A stretch of 64,000 nt of DNA from NCBI GenBank assembly GCA_023436225.1, contig JAEZKA010000105.1, positions 143,046 to 207,045 of the forward strand, in the 5' to 3' direction. Positions 1-9,084 of this stretch are shown piece by piece. Below the pieces are notes generated by a model. That model did not search any database. It was given only the letters and a program-made list of their open reading frames with translations, and was not told where the DNA came from. The position numbers and the translations under genes are program-made. Numbering within the stretch: the stretch's first letter is position 1; each line of letters opens with the position of its first letter. The DNA is from Bacillota bacterium (GTDB taxonomy: Bacteria; Bacillota; Clostridia; Lachnospirales; Lachnospiraceae).

Positions 1-1364
1 ACTCCGAGATGCGGTGTTACCAACGTTCCACCATTGACGATTGCACTTGCCGCAACCATCAGCTGTAAAGGTGTAATCTGAAAGGATTGACCAAAAGACA
101 TGGTTGCCAGCTCCACTGCTTTAATGACATCTTTTTTATGCATGATAGAATTGGCTTCACCGGGTAGATCTATCCCTGTTCGATTAAACAGACCAAGCTT
201 CTTAAAGTATTCATACATTTTATCGACACCGACTCTGGCTCCGATTTCCATAAAAACAGGGTTACAGGAATTCTTTATGCCGGCGACGAAATCTTGACTT
301 CCATGTCCTCCCGCCTTATGACACCTGATAATTCGATCCTCTACCTTCTTATAGCCCGGACAGAAAAAGGTATCGGATAATTTCACCACATGTTCCTCCA
401 GTGCTGCTGTAGCCGTTACAATCTTAAAGGTCGAGCCTGGTTCATAGGTGTCACTGATGCAGGCATTTCTCCACATCCCATTCAAAAGTTCATTTAGCTT
501 CTCATTACTGAGGTTCTGTCCCTCATAATGACCTGCAATTTCGTCAATTAGGGTATAAGGATTGTTTAGATTAAACTCAGGTACATTCACCATGGCAAGA
601 ATCTCACCATTTTGAGGATTCATAACAATGAGCTTCACATTGGAAGCCTGCTTTGCTTTCATCACCTTGAGGGCCGCCTGCTCAGCATACTGCTGGATAT
701 TCATATCCAGACTAATATAAAGATCATTGCCGGCTTTAGGTTCAATCCGGTCCTCGGCTGCATTCTCTATCTCGACACCATAGGCTGTAGTGAGGGTAAG
801 AATCTCTCCATCAATACCTTTAAGAAACTGATCGTATTTCACCTCAAGACCGATGATACCCTGATTATCACTTCCGGTAAATCCAATTACTTTGGAGGCT
901 AACGAGTCGTAGGGATAATACCTTTTATAATCTTCATCCACCATAACACCGTCTAGATCATATTCCCTAATCCTATCCGCAATCTCTTTATCGACATTCG
1001 ATTTTATCTTTTCTCTGGAGGATATTTTATCTACTCGTTTTTTCACCCGATCCACACTTAAACCAAGCTCTTTTGATAATACCTCTATCACTCGCTCCGG
1101 GTCAGTTATCTGGGCATGGATGACTGAAATTGTACATACTGGTTTGTTGGTAGCTATTTCGTTACCCGTGGCATCGAAAATACTTCCTCTCTCCGCCTTT
1201 ATGGCACGCTCACGAAGATGCAGGTCCTTTGCTCTGGCCGCATAATCATCGGATTTCAATATCATCAAATACCCTAAGCGGAGGAATAATACCAGAGCAA
1301 CAAGTATGACGACACTTACAACGATTAATATATTTTTCTTGTTATATGTCCTGCTTCTAGCCAT
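1..1364 (-). CDS. Class B penicillin-binding protein, SpoVD/PBP2 type (C-terminus outside window)
   Basis: Transpeptidase that cross-links peptidoglycan at the septum or spore cortex. No complete frame is visible because the gene runs off the left edge. Translating the minus strand from ATG at 1364 gives an unbroken 454 codons. An N-terminal basic stretch and one membrane segment are followed by a dimerisation domain (ERGSIFDATG) and the transpeptidase domain. The active-site SxxK (EPGSTFK) has its serine near residue 311 and the SxN motif (NSCNP) lies near residue 366. The KTG box and any PASTA domains would lie outside. It follows the other PBP gene by 94 bp and is the last visible gene of the mraZ cluster. 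The tandem second PBP suggests SpoVD, but the diagnostic C-terminus is missing. Confidence 0.9.
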   Translation of the reverse strand, partial: MARSRTYNKKNILIVVSVVILVALVLFLRLGYLMILKSDDYAARAKDLHLRERAIKAERGSIFDATGNEIATNKPVCTISVIHAQITDPERVIEVLSKELGLSVDRVKKRVDKISSREKIKSNVDKEIADRIREYDLDGVMVDEDYKRYYPYDSLASKVIGFTGSDNQGIIGLEVKYDQFLKGIDGEILTLTTAYGVEIENAAEDRIEPKAGNDLYISLDMNIQQYAEQAALKVMKAKQASNVKLIVMNPQNGEILAMVNVPEFNLNNPYTLIDEIAGHYEGQNLSNEKLNELLNGMWRNACISDTYEPGSTFKIVTATAALEEHVVKLSDTFFCPGYKKVEDRIIRCHKAGGHGSQDFVAGIKNSCNPVFMEIGARVGVDKMYEYFKKLGLFNRTGIDLPGEANSIMHKKDVIKAVELATMSFGQSFQITPLQLMVAASAIVNGGTLVTPHLG

Positions 1365-1458
1365 CTAATCATAACCTTACAAACTTCTATTGCTTCATTT
1401 TATTACTAACAAGTTATGATTATTCGAGAATCTCTATAAACTAGTGTGATTACTTGTA

Positions 1459-3672
1459 TTACTCTAATGCATCCGGATTAAAATCATCTTCTCCTGAGGG
1501 GATATCTGTCTGCTCCTCCGGTAGATTCCCATTGTCACCTTCTGTACCAGGTTCAATCTGCTCACCATTCGTTTGAGAATTCTGAGGATCATTTTCCTCG
1601 TCTTCATTGGTATTTGAACCATTGTCAGGTCTTCCAGAATCTTCCTCTGTATCATCTTCATTGGTCTGAGCTTCCTCACTGTTTGGTTGAGCTTCAGAAT
1701 TCACCGTGTCATCATTATCTTCTGTGCTTTGGTTACTTTCACCATTTTCAGTATTACCCGTATTCTCAGTTCCAGGCGTTGTTGCGTGACCTTGCTCACC
1801 ATCTTTTGTTGCCTCACCTTCCGTAGGTAACAGGTAATCAATCTCTCCCTCGGGAAAAATACCAAGGGCCGGAAGAAGCTCCTTCATAATTCTGCTTGCT
1901 AACTTTGTAGCGATAGAGCTGTCCGCCTGCTTAACTACATTCTGTGGCTCATCTACCATGACATAGATAACAATCTCCGGATTGATAGCCGGTACAGAGC
2001 CTAAGAAGGAGACCACATAGGTCTTAGCATCACGAGGAAGCTTCTGTGCTGTTCCGGTCTTTCCGCCGATAGCATAACCCTCTACCTTCGCCCCTCCAGC
2101 AGTACCCGCTTCTACCGTTTGATACATATATTTCTGGATGAATTCGGATGTCTTTTTTGATACTGTCTGTCGAACTAATAGCTTATCAAATTCCTTAACG
2201 GTTGCGCCATTGTCATTCACAATCTTCTTCATAATATGTGGCTGATAATAATTACCTCCATTCACCAGTGAGGAATAAGCGGCAGCCATCTGTACCATGG
2301 TAACATTAAAGGATTGTCCGAAGCTGTTGGTCGCAAGCTCTACCGGATTCAAGGCATTAAGCGCCATTGTGATACCTGCTCCTTCACCTGGCAGATCAAT
2401 TCCCGTCTTCTTTCCAAAGCCAAAACGATTCTGATAGAGATAAAAAACATCTCTTCCTTCCTTTGCTGCTATCTGCATCAGTGCATCATTGCAGGAATAC
2501 ATCAACGTTTCTCCTAAGGTAATGTGTCCATGACCTGATCTATTACTGCATCTAATCGGATTAATTCCGGGGAATACCTCGAAGCCATCACAATAAAAGG
2601 TATCTTCTTCCGTTATAATATTTTCTTCCAGACCTGCAGCAATTGTAATGGGCTTATAGGTAGAACCCGGTTCAAAACTACTGGTGATTATATCGTTTTT
2701 CCATAAGGCATTGAGTGCATCCATTTTCTGTTCTTCACTCATTGCAGATAGCTCTTCTGATTCAACTATTCCCTCAAGATTTCTTGGATTATTCAAATCG
2801 TATTCTTGATTGGAAGCCATAGCTATGATTTCCCCGTTATTGGGGTTCATTACTAGAACTCCGATATTCTTACTACCAAATTCGGTATTAAACTTAACGA
2901 TGTGCTCTTGAATAATACGTTGTGCATTGATATCAATGGAGCTGATAATATTATTCCCATTGACTGCCTTCTTCACAATTCGTTCTATATTAAGGTCCGA
3001 ATCATAATAGCCATATTCTCTTCCGTTCGTTCCGTTCAGTTCATCATTATAGTATTCTTCAATACCCCAAAAGCCGGTATTATCAGTAGAGGTAAAGCCG
3101 AGTACATCACAGGCCAGGCTTTTGTAAGGATAGCTGCGTACATATTCCTCCTCAAACCAAACACCGATGATCGAAGTTTTGTCTTCTTTCTTTTTCGTTT
3201 TCTTGAAGTTCTCGACATATGCTTCATAGTTCTGCACCACATCATATTTTATATTCTTTTGAAGTATTACATATTGACTTTCTTTCTTGACCTCATCGGT
3301 CAGAATTGCTTGAACCGTCTCAGCTTCAATTCCAAAGTTATCCTTTAAAGCAGCCAAGGTAACCGAAATAGAATCCTGGTTCTGTGACAGTCTCTTGGGG
3401 TCAAGTATTAATTTATATTGAAGTTCGCTACGTGCAAGAACTGTTCCGTTACGATCAGTAATATTTCCTCTTTTGTAGGGTAATACCGAGCTTACATAGG
3501 TTTCTCTGGAGAGCACATGCTTAGCATACTCATCACCCTTGGTCTGCATTATGTAGATTAAGCGGACCATTAAGGCTACTAACAGCAGAGTAATAACACA
3601 AAATACAAGCAATAATTTTGCTTGCATTCGTGAATTGAATTTCTTATTTGTTTTTTCTGATAACTTTTCCAT
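1459..3672 (-). CDS. Class B penicillin-binding protein (FtsI/PBP2B type) with long acidic tail
   Basis: Division transpeptidase, 737 aa. One membrane anchor lies at about residues 18-42, then a PBP dimer domain, then the transpeptidase domain with SxxK (GSTYK, serine near 337), SxN (SCND) and KTGTAQ near residue 538. After the catalytic domain there is no PASTA repeat. Instead roughly the last 130 residues are low-complexity and rich in Glu, Asp, Asn, Gly, Thr and Ser, presumably disordered and outside the membrane. It sits between ftsL and a second PBP in the usual mraZ-rsmH-ftsL-pbp order, so a role in septal peptidoglycan synthesis is the natural inference. Length is near normal for the family only because of the tail. 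Confidence 0.93.
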   Translation of the reverse strand: MEKLSEKTNKKFNSRMQAKLLLVFCVITLLLVALMVRLIYIMQTKGDEYAKHVLSRETYVSSVLPYKRGNITDRNGTVLARSELQYKLILDPKRLSQNQDSISVTLAALKDNFGIEAETVQAILTDEVKKESQYVILQKNIKYDVVQNYEAYVENFKKTKKKEDKTSIIGVWFEEEYVRSYPYKSLACDVLGFTSTDNTGFWGIEEYYNDELNGTNGREYGYYDSDLNIERIVKKAVNGNNIISSIDINAQRIIQEHIVKFNTEFGSKNIGVLVMNPNNGEIIAMASNQEYDLNNPRNLEGIVESEELSAMSEEQKMDALNALWKNDIITSSFEPGSTYKPITIAAGLEENIITEEDTFYCDGFEVFPGINPIRCSNRSGHGHITLGETLMYSCNDALMQIAAKEGRDVFYLYQNRFGFGKKTGIDLPGEGAGITMALNALNPVELATNSFGQSFNVTMVQMAAAYSSLVNGGNYYQPHIMKKIVNDNGATVKEFDKLLVRQTVSKKTSEFIQKYMYQTVEAGTAGGAKVEGYAIGGKTGTAQKLPRDAKTYVVSFLGSVPAINPEIVIYVMVDEPQNVVKQADSSIATKLASRIMKELLPALGIFPEGEIDYLLPTEGEATKDGEQGHATTPGTENTGNTENGESNQSTEDNDDTVNSEAQPNSEEAQTNEDDTEEDSGRPDNGSNTNEDEENDPQNSQTNGEQIEPGTEGDNGNLPEEQTDIPSGEDDFNPDALE

Positions 3673-3802
3673 AGTATCTTACCTCTTTTATTGTGCAGTA
3701 CAGATCTTGACTACCTTGAAGACGCAACATGGTATCTTGTGCCTTTCGACTTTAAAGCAGTGGGCACACTTCGAATACTAACACAAGGATAAGCATGCTG
3801 TT

Positions 3803-4288
3803 TCATTCCGGAATATCCTCATACTGTCTAACATAATTAGAAGAGCTGCTTTGATAGGTGATCACTTCATTTTTGTTCGGATATACCATTCCGAGCTCTT
3901 CAACAGCTACCTGATAAATATAATCCAGATCAAGTGCATTGTCAATTGCTTCATAAGTGGCATTATTTTCATTCGTTAATACAGTCAGCTCCTTCTCAAG
4001 CTTGATGATGCTCTTATCCATCTGGCTAACCTGGTTTTGTAGCATCAAGTAATCTACACAGACATAAACAGTTGCAATAATAGCGACTGTAAGGACGATC
4101 AGGGAAGCGAAATTGATACCAGAGAACACCTTTGGCTGTACACGTTCCTGTCTTCTTGGTGAGGGTGTAACATATTGTTCTTCCTCTCTTCGAACATCAG
4201 GAGCAACCCTCAATTTACGAACCGTGTTTCCATCCACATAGCTTGTTCCTATATTTTCATATTGATAACGTCTCTTATTAGCCTCCAT
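3803..4288 (-). CDS. ftsL: FtsL/DivIC-like septum formation protein
   Basis: Small bitopic division protein, 161 aa. A basic cytoplasmic N-terminus of about 70 residues is followed by one hydrophobic segment (about 74-95, rich in Ile, Val and Ala) and then a coiled-coil-like stretch of charged heptads (MDKSIIKLEKELTVLTNEN). This is the FtsL/DivIC layout. Sequence identity is always poor in this family, so the call rests on topology and position between rsmH and the PBP gene. FtsL is expected to join FtsB/DivIC and FtsQ/DivIB and recruit the transpeptidase. The 130-bp gap to the PBP gene shows no clear terminator. Confidence 0.8.
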   Translation of the reverse strand: MEANKRRYQYENIGTSYVDGNTVRKLRVAPDVRREEEQYVTPSPRRQERVQPKVFSGINFASLIVLTVAIIATVYVCVDYLMLQNQVSQMDKSIIKLEKELTVLTNENNATYEAIDNALDLDYIYQVAVEELGMVYPNKNEVITYQSSSSNYVRQYEDIPE

Positions 4289-4377
4289 GCCAGAAACCCC
4301 TCTCTACCAGTTGTTCAAACGTAATATTGTTACTAATACTATATTTCTTGTACTATGCTTGTCCGCTCCAATTCACA

Positions 4378-5325
4378 CTAGCCTATCTCTCTTGCGGCCT
4401 TTTCAAAAACACGTAGCTTTGCACTTTTTGATCTTTTGTTCTCCTTTATCTCCTCCTCGGAAGGAAGAATGGGCTTTCGAGGAACCGCTTTCCCTTGTGA
4501 TTCCTTCCCACACATACATACGGGAAAACTCGGCGGGCATGTGCATGGATTCTCATTCGCCTTAAAGCAAGACTTCACAATCCGATCCTCCAGGGAATGA
4601 AAGGTTATGATACATAGCTTGCCTTCCGGCGATAACAATTCAATCATATCCTGTAATGTATCTCTTAGTACTTCAAGCTCTCGGTTAAGTTCAATGCGTA
4701 TTGCCTGAAAGGTTCTTTTCGCCGGATGTCCGGTTGTTACTCTGAGCTTCATCGGAATTGCTGCCTTTATTGCTTCAATCAGCTCATAAGTTGTTTCTAA
4801 CGGCTTGTCCTGCCTCATACGTACAATATGCTTTGCTATATTTTTAGCAAAATTATCTTCTCCGTAATCTCTTATGATACGATAAAGCTCCATCTCACTA
4901 TAACCGTTCACAATATCCTTGGCGGTCTTAGAATTTCTGGTGTCCATCCTCATGTCCAGCGGGGCATCCTCTTTGTATGAAAATCCACGTTCCAATGTAT
5001 CCAGCTGATAAGAGGAAACACCCAGATCAAGCAGAATTCCATCCACCCGATCAATTCCCAACCCATGAAGTACCTGTTTCATATCACAATAATTGCTTCT
5101 TACGATAGTAACCTTATCATCAAATTCAGCCAAACGTTCACCAGCTGCCTTGATTGCCGCTTCATCCTGGTCTATACCGATTAGTCTTCCTGTGGTTAAC
5201 CGTTTTGCTATTTCAAAGGAATGACCCCCGCCACCCAAAGTACCATCGACATAGATGCCCTCCGGTTTTATGTTCAGGTTCTCTATTGTTTCCTCCAATA
5301 ATACTGATTTGTGTTCAAATGCCAT
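4378..5325 (-). CDS. rsmH: 16S rRNA (cytosine-1402-N4)-methyltransferase RsmH
   Basis: AdoMet-dependent methyltransferase (MraW) that modifies C1402 in the decoding centre of 16S rRNA. It begins [10 protein letters not shown] and has the glycine-rich AdoMet loop ([10 protein letters not shown]) and [12 protein letters not shown] near the C-terminus. Both are hallmarks of the family, and 315 aa is the normal length. A start four codons earlier (5337) is open, but GGAG lies six bases before the ATG at 5325 and overlaps the earlier ATG, so 5325 is preferred. It sits between mraZ and ftsL, the classical order, and is expected to be co-transcribed from the promoter before mraZ. Confidence 0.97.
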   Translation of the reverse strand: MAFEHKSVLLEETIENLNIKPEGIYVDGTLGGGGHSFEIAKRLTTGRLIGIDQDEAAIKAAGERLAEFDDKVTIVRSNYCDMKQVLHGLGIDRVDGILLDLGVSSYQLDTLERGFSYKEDAPLDMRMDTRNSKTAKDIVNGYSEMELYRIIRDYGEDNFAKNIAKHIVRMRQDKPLETTYELIEAIKAAIPMKLRVTTGHPAKRTFQAIRIELNRELEVLRDTLQDMIELLSPEGKLCIITFHSLEDRIVKSCFKANENPCTCPPSFPVCMCGKESQGKAVPRKPILPSEEEIKENKRSKSAKLRVFEKAAREIG

Positions 5326-5366
5326 ATTAATCTCCATTCTGGCGATATACTGCTTATCTTTGTTCC

Positions 5367-5795
5367 TTAGAAGCTGATACCGTACTGTGACATATGTTCT
5401 GCGATAGCATCAACATTATCGTATGTATTATTATTATCCCAACGTTCCTTACTCCATATCTCAATCTTATTAAGTACTCCGACAAATACGATGTCTTTAT
5501 CTAATCCGGCACTTTCCCGAAGTTTCATCGGTATTAGTATTCTTCCCTGTTTATCAGCTTCACAATCAGCTGCCATAGCCAGAAAATAACGTTGCAATTG
5601 TCTTGCTTCCTTCGTACCGGGTAGCTTACTAAGCTCTTTTGCAAAGGCTTGCCACTCTTCATTAGGGTAAACGAATAAACAGCCATCAAGACCTAAGGTG
5701 ATAACAAATTTATCTCCCAGGTCTTCTCGAAACTTCGATGGTATGATTATTCTTCCCTTTGAATCGATCGAATGATCAAATTCACCCATGAACAT
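5367..5795 (-). CDS. mraZ: Transcriptional regulator MraZ
   Basis: DNA-binding regulator of the division and cell wall cluster, 142 aa. It contains two SpoVT/AbrB-like halves, each with the DxxxR signature: DSKGRIIIP in the first half and DKQGRILIP in the second. In other bacteria MraZ forms a ring and binds direct repeats before its own gene. Here five GTGG boxes lie directly upstream of this gene at 5863-5927, so autoregulation is likely. The ATG at 5795 has AAGGTGA about six bases upstream; a second ATG two codons later is possible. It is the first gene of the cluster. Confidence 0.96.
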   Translation of the reverse strand: MFMGEFDHSIDSKGRIIIPSKFREDLGDKFVITLGLDGCLFVYPNEEWQAFAKELSKLPGTKEARQLQRYFLAMAADCEADKQGRILIPMKLRESAGLDKDIVFVGVLNKIEIWSKERWDNNNTYDNVDAIAEHMSQYGISF

Positions 5796-5862
5796 ATGGC
5801 TTCACCTTCTTTTTCCACCGGATATTCAACCTACAGTCAGGATCCGATTTCGCATTTATGCA

Positions 5863-5927
5863 CCACTCTAGAATGGCTTGTACCACTTTGATGGATTTTT
5901 ACACCACTTTCCACCACTTTGCTCCAC
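5863..5927 (-). promoter_or_regulatory. Five phased MraZ boxes
   Basis: Read on the minus strand, the leader of mraZ contains five copies of a GTGG core in the context A(A/G)GTGGWG. On the plus strand the CCAC cores begin at 5863, 5883, 5904, 5914 and 5924. Spacings are 20, 21, 10 and 10 bp, so all boxes fall on one face of the helix. Known MraZ operators are short direct repeats about 10 bp apart, and this matches. All boxes lie downstream of the -10 element of the promoter at 5938-5966. Binding there would therefore block initiation or early elongation. Confidence 0.82.
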
Positions 5928-5937
5928 TCATGTGTTT

Positions 5938-5966
5938 ATTTTATATTAAATAAGGGAATATATCAA
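5938..5966 (-). promoter_or_regulatory. Sigma-A type promoter of the mraZ cluster
   Basis: On the minus strand TTGATA (5966-5961), a 17-bp spacer and TAAAAT (5943-5938) form a good vegetative promoter. The predicted start is near 5931, leaving a leader of about 135 bases that contains the MraZ boxes. No other convincing promoter was seen between this point and mraZ. Confidence 0.7.
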
Positions 5967-5975
5967 GCATCAAAT

Positions 5976-6021
5976 CAAAAAAAATAGCTCACAAAACCTT
6001 ATGAATATAGGCTTTGTGAGC
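5976..6021 (-). terminator. Intrinsic terminator after lgt
   Basis: A 9-bp stem GCTCACAAA/TTTGTGAGC (5987-5995 with 6013-6021) is followed on the minus strand by a run of eight T residues (5985-5976). It ends minus-strand transcription coming from ychF-lgt just before the mraZ promoter. Confidence 0.82.
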
Positions 6022-6126
6022 ATTTTCGGGATAATATAACAATATCTTGTGTATATTTGAAAAATCGAACAAATTATGTCAATATATAGTCAAATAGAGG
6101 ACAATGGGTAATTAGTCCTTATGCCC

Positions 6127-7089
6127 TCATTTTTTATACCTATTTCCGGTGGCTCGCTTACTTCTATGCTTTTTTATGATTAACAAAACAGTAGATACCA
6201 CCACAATTAAGGCTGAGAGTAGTTGGGAGACAGCAATAGGAGTACCCCACAGGAAAAGCTGATCCGTTCTAAGTCCCTCCATCCATGTTCGCCCAATTCC
6301 ATACCCAATCAAATAAAGCAATATAATCTCACCGTCAAATTTCTTATGCTTTGTGTATATGATTAGCAGAATCAGCAAGCATAGATTCCATAGTGATTCA
6401 TACAAAAAGGTTGGATGTACCTGAATATAGGTAGCATTCCCTATTATCACTGTCTTATTGCGGATCTCCAGAATCCGCGATAGTGCCTCTTCCTTCCCTT
6501 GATATATCTTCTCCAGTCTCGATAGCGAGGTGGTATTTCGATACACTCCAGAGACGTCATTAATGTTTAATTGCATTGCAAAAAGTCCGTCATAATATTT
6601 CCCAAAGGCTTCTCTGTTAAAGAAGTTACCCCAACGACCAATAATCTGCCCTGTAACCAAACCAACGCATGCAGTATCTGCCAGAAGCCAAAAAGAGTAC
6701 TTCTTCACCTTGGCATAGATAACCGCCGCAAGCATTGCTGCAATGATTCCACCGTAGATTGCAAGGCCTCCGGTTCGCAGATTAAATATTGACAGTGGAT
6801 TGCTGGCAAACTCCTCCAAATCAAAGATGACATAATATAATCTAGCACCAATGACAGCGGTAACAATTGCTATAAGTGCAAAATCCAGATAAAACTCTAC
6901 TTTTTGCCCGGTTCGCTTTGCCATCCACTCCGCCATTAACCAACCAAAGAGCATACCCAAACCTATCACCACACCATAATAAGTGATGCGAAAACCAAAG
7001 ATATCGAATCCACTTCCTACGTTCTTTAGCACAATTCCCAGATTAGGGAAATTAATATTCGATGATAATAAGATTTGCAAATTCTTCAC
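6127..7089 (-). CDS. lgt: Prolipoprotein diacylglyceryl transferase
   Basis: Membrane enzyme that moves diacylglycerol from phosphatidylglycerol to the lipobox cysteine of prelipoproteins. The 320-aa product has about seven hydrophobic segments and the Lgt signature GRWGNFFNREAFG, followed later by HPTFLYES. A 45-residue hydrophilic stretch separates these motifs, as in several clostridial homologues. The start is GTG at 7089, 12 bp after the ychF stop, with only a weak ribosome binding site. No better start lies close by, because the conserved NFPNLG region begins soon after. Its substrates in this window would include the lipoproteins at 22715, 29318 and 60264. Confidence 0.95.
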   Translation of the reverse strand: MKNLQILLSSNINFPNLGIVLKNVGSGFDIFGFRITYYGVVIGLGMLFGWLMAEWMAKRTGQKVEFYLDFALIAIVTAVIGARLYYVIFDLEEFASNPLSIFNLRTGGLAIYGGIIAAMLAAVIYAKVKKYSFWLLADTACVGLVTGQIIGRWGNFFNREAFGKYYDGLFAMQLNINDVSGVYRNTTSLSRLEKIYQGKEEALSRILEIRNKTVIIGNATYIQVHPTFLYESLWNLCLLILLIIYTKHKKFDGEIILLYLIGYGIGRTWMEGLRTDQLFLWGTPIAVSQLLSALIVVVSTVLLIIKKHRSKRATGNRYKK

Positions 7090-7101
7090 CGCTTTCTGGG
7101 T

Positions 7102-8199
7102 CTATACATTGAATCGGAACAATATAACATCTCCATCCTGAACTACGTATTCCTTACCCTCTGAACGAACCAGTCCTTTTTCCTTTGCAGCATTATAATT
7201 ACCGCATTCAATCAGATTGTGATAACTGACAATCTCTGCACGGATAAAGCCTCTCTCAAAGTCAGAATGAATTTTTCCTGCCGCCCCGGGAGCCTTTGTT
7301 CCAATCTTAATGGTCCATGCTTTTGTTTCCTTGGGACCAGCTGTCAAAAAGCTCATTAACCCCAAGATATGATAGCTTGCTCTGATTAATTTCTCCAAAC
7401 CGGACTCCTTTAATCCAAGCTCCTCCAAAAACATTCTCTTCTCATCATCCTCAAGCTCAGCAATCTCCTGTTCTATTTGAGCACTGATGACAAAAGCCTC
7501 GGACCCTTCCTGTTCTGCTATTTTACGTACTGTCTTTACATATTCATTATTTGCGCCGTCATCTGCAAGATCATCCTCTTTTACATTGGCTGCGTAGATT
7601 ACCGGCTTTGCTGTTAGGAGATTATAGCTATCCAACCACTCCTGCTCCTCTTGGTCCCCAGCCACAAAGCCTCTTGCCATCCTGCCTTCCTCCAGAAAGC
7701 CCTTCAGGCGTTCCTGCATCTCAAGTTCTTTTGCCAAAGCCTTATCATTCCTGGCACCTTTATTTGTCTTAGATATTCTTCTTTCCAGTATCTCAAGATC
7801 AGAAAAGATCAATTCCAAATTAATGGTCTCAATATCTCTCTGTGGATTTACTGATCCGTCAACATGAATTACATTTGTATCCTCAAAGCAACGAACCACA
7901 TGCACAATAGCATCCACTTCTCTGATGTTTGAAAGGAATTGGTTACCAAGTCCCTCTCCCTTTGAGGCTCCCTTCACCAGACCTGCGATGTCCACAAACT
8001 CGATGGTAGCGGCTATGACCTTCTCAGAATGATACAATTCTCCCAAAACCTTAAGTCTTTCATCCGGAACCGGTACAATACCAACATTCGGATCTATCGT
8101 ACAAAAGGGATAATTAGCTGATTCAGCCCCCGCTTTTGTTAATGAATTAAAAAGTGTGCTCTTACCAACATTGGGTAAACCTACGATACCTAATTTCAT
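7102..8199 (-). CDS. ychF: Ribosome-binding GTPase/ATPase YchF
   Basis: Obg-family P-loop NTPase that associates with ribosomes and usually prefers ATP. The 365-aa protein starts with [15 protein letters not shown] (P-loop). It contains the switch sequence [20 protein letters not shown], a coiled-coil insertion in the middle, and a C-terminal TGS domain ending in [10 protein letters not shown]. Length and motif order are normal. It is followed by lgt after 12 bp, so both are probably on one transcript. The 170-bp gap to thiN upstream is filled by a copy of the dispersed hairpin element. Confidence 0.97.
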   Translation of the reverse strand: MKLGIVGLPNVGKSTLFNSLTKAGAESANYPFCTIDPNVGIVPVPDERLKVLGELYHSEKVIAATIEFVDIAGLVKGASKGEGLGNQFLSNIREVDAIVHVVRCFEDTNVIHVDGSVNPQRDIETINLELIFSDLEILERRISKTNKGARNDKALAKELEMQERLKGFLEEGRMARGFVAGDQEEQEWLDSYNLLTAKPVIYAANVKEDDLADDGANNEYVKTVRKIAEQEGSEAFVISAQIEQEIAELEDDEKRMFLEELGLKESGLEKLIRASYHILGLMSFLTAGPKETKAWTIKIGTKAPGAAGKIHSDFERGFIRAEIVSYHNLIECGNYNAAKEKGLVRSEGKEYVVQDGDVILFRFNV

Positions 8200-8261
8200 T
8201 TGTGTCTTCCTTCCTTTATATACGATTTCAATTTATTATGATTTTAATAATATTTTGCACT

Positions 8262-8371
8262 AACCCGGAAGAGCAAGGAGTTTGCTTCAATGGGGCAACC
8301 AGTAGGAATTTCCTTCGCGAAATTCCTACCGCAGTTCTTCCCAAGGATTTTTGATCTATAAAAATCCTTTA
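8262..8371 (+). repeat. Dispersed hairpin element, copy A (with nested palindrome)
   Basis: One of three related intergenic elements; the others are at 20896-20973, inverted, and 33902-33972. Shared blocks are CCGGAAGARCAAGGAGT at one end, a central TCCATTGG-like loop, CGCAGTTCTT and a terminal AAGGATT hairpin. In this copy the terminal hairpin is AAGGATTTTT/AAAAATCCTT (8343-8352 with 8360-8369). The central stem is disturbed, and about 30 bp containing an 11-bp perfect palindrome (GTAGGAATTTC/GAAATTCCTAC, 8302-8328) is inserted. Its right end overlaps the thiN stop codon. Confidence 0.8.
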
Positions 8372-9028
8372 ATCCATAGACTCAATTACCAGGAGTGTTC
8401 CATTGATAAACTCAACTTCAGCAACCTCTTCAATGATTTCATTACTAATCCCGAGGCTGCTACCTGCTGTCAACCTGATTTGATTAAGAGGATAATGAAA
8501 ACCGGACAGTGTTAAACCGTTTACCTCTTCAGTAAAGGGAAGCAGGGATACATAATTTCCATGTTGCTTTTGCTTTACAATCCGGAAGCTTTTCCTTTTT
8601 AGATATATTTTATTATATTCATCCATGATACATGCATTTATATCCATTTGTAGGGGTAACAGCAGTAAATGAATATTAGCCATGGTATGATCCAAACGGC
8701 TTCCGGTTGCTCCGACCAATACTATGTTTGTTGCTTTATGAAACAGAGCTGCTTCAATTGCTATCTGCGTATCTGTCTTATCCTTCTCTCGTGGAAATGT
8801 TTCAATCGGAGTCAAGCTTTCTCGGTACCTTTTTAGTAAAGTTTCCGGTACCGAATCAAAATCGCCTACAATATAATCAGGAGATATTCCAAGCTTGTCC
8901 ACCACAACAAGACCATGGTCAGCAGCAATAATCATCGAAAAGTGCTCTCTTTCTAATAAATCCTTCAGAAACTTCTCTTCAATTCTTCCACCGGTAACGA
9001 CCAACACACTATTTACTTCATCACTCAT
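8369..9028 (-). CDS. thiN: Thiamine pyrophosphokinase
   Basis: Converts thiamine and ATP to thiamine diphosphate and AMP in the cytosol. The 219-aa protein carries the family motifs AADHGL near residue 36, VGDFDSV near 55, PREKDKTDTQIA and GATGSRLDH. It follows rpe and rsgA, the usual neighbours in clostridia and bacilli (prkC-rsgA-rpe-thiN). The gap to rpe is 56 bp. The stop codon lies inside the edge of dispersed element A. Confidence 0.95.
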   Translation of the reverse strand: MSDEVNSVLVVTGGRIEEKFLKDLLEREHFSMIIAADHGLVVVDKLGISPDYIVGDFDSVPETLLKRYRESLTPIETFPREKDKTDTQIAIEAALFHKATNIVLVGATGSRLDHTMANIHLLLLPLQMDINACIMDEYNKIYLKRKSFRIVKQKQHGNYVSLLPFTEEVNGLTLSGFHYPLNQIRLTAGSSLGISNEIIEEVAEVEFINGTLLVIESMD

Positions 9029-9084
9029 ACTAGTGTAAGCACCCCCTATTGAGTACGAAATATGCTTTGATTAAATTATCAGCC

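Noticed and set aside
2902..3348. 148-codon plus-strand frame opposite the PBP gene
   Set aside because: It lies entirely inside the well-supported PBP gene on the other strand, has no ribosome binding site and its translation resembles no protein family.
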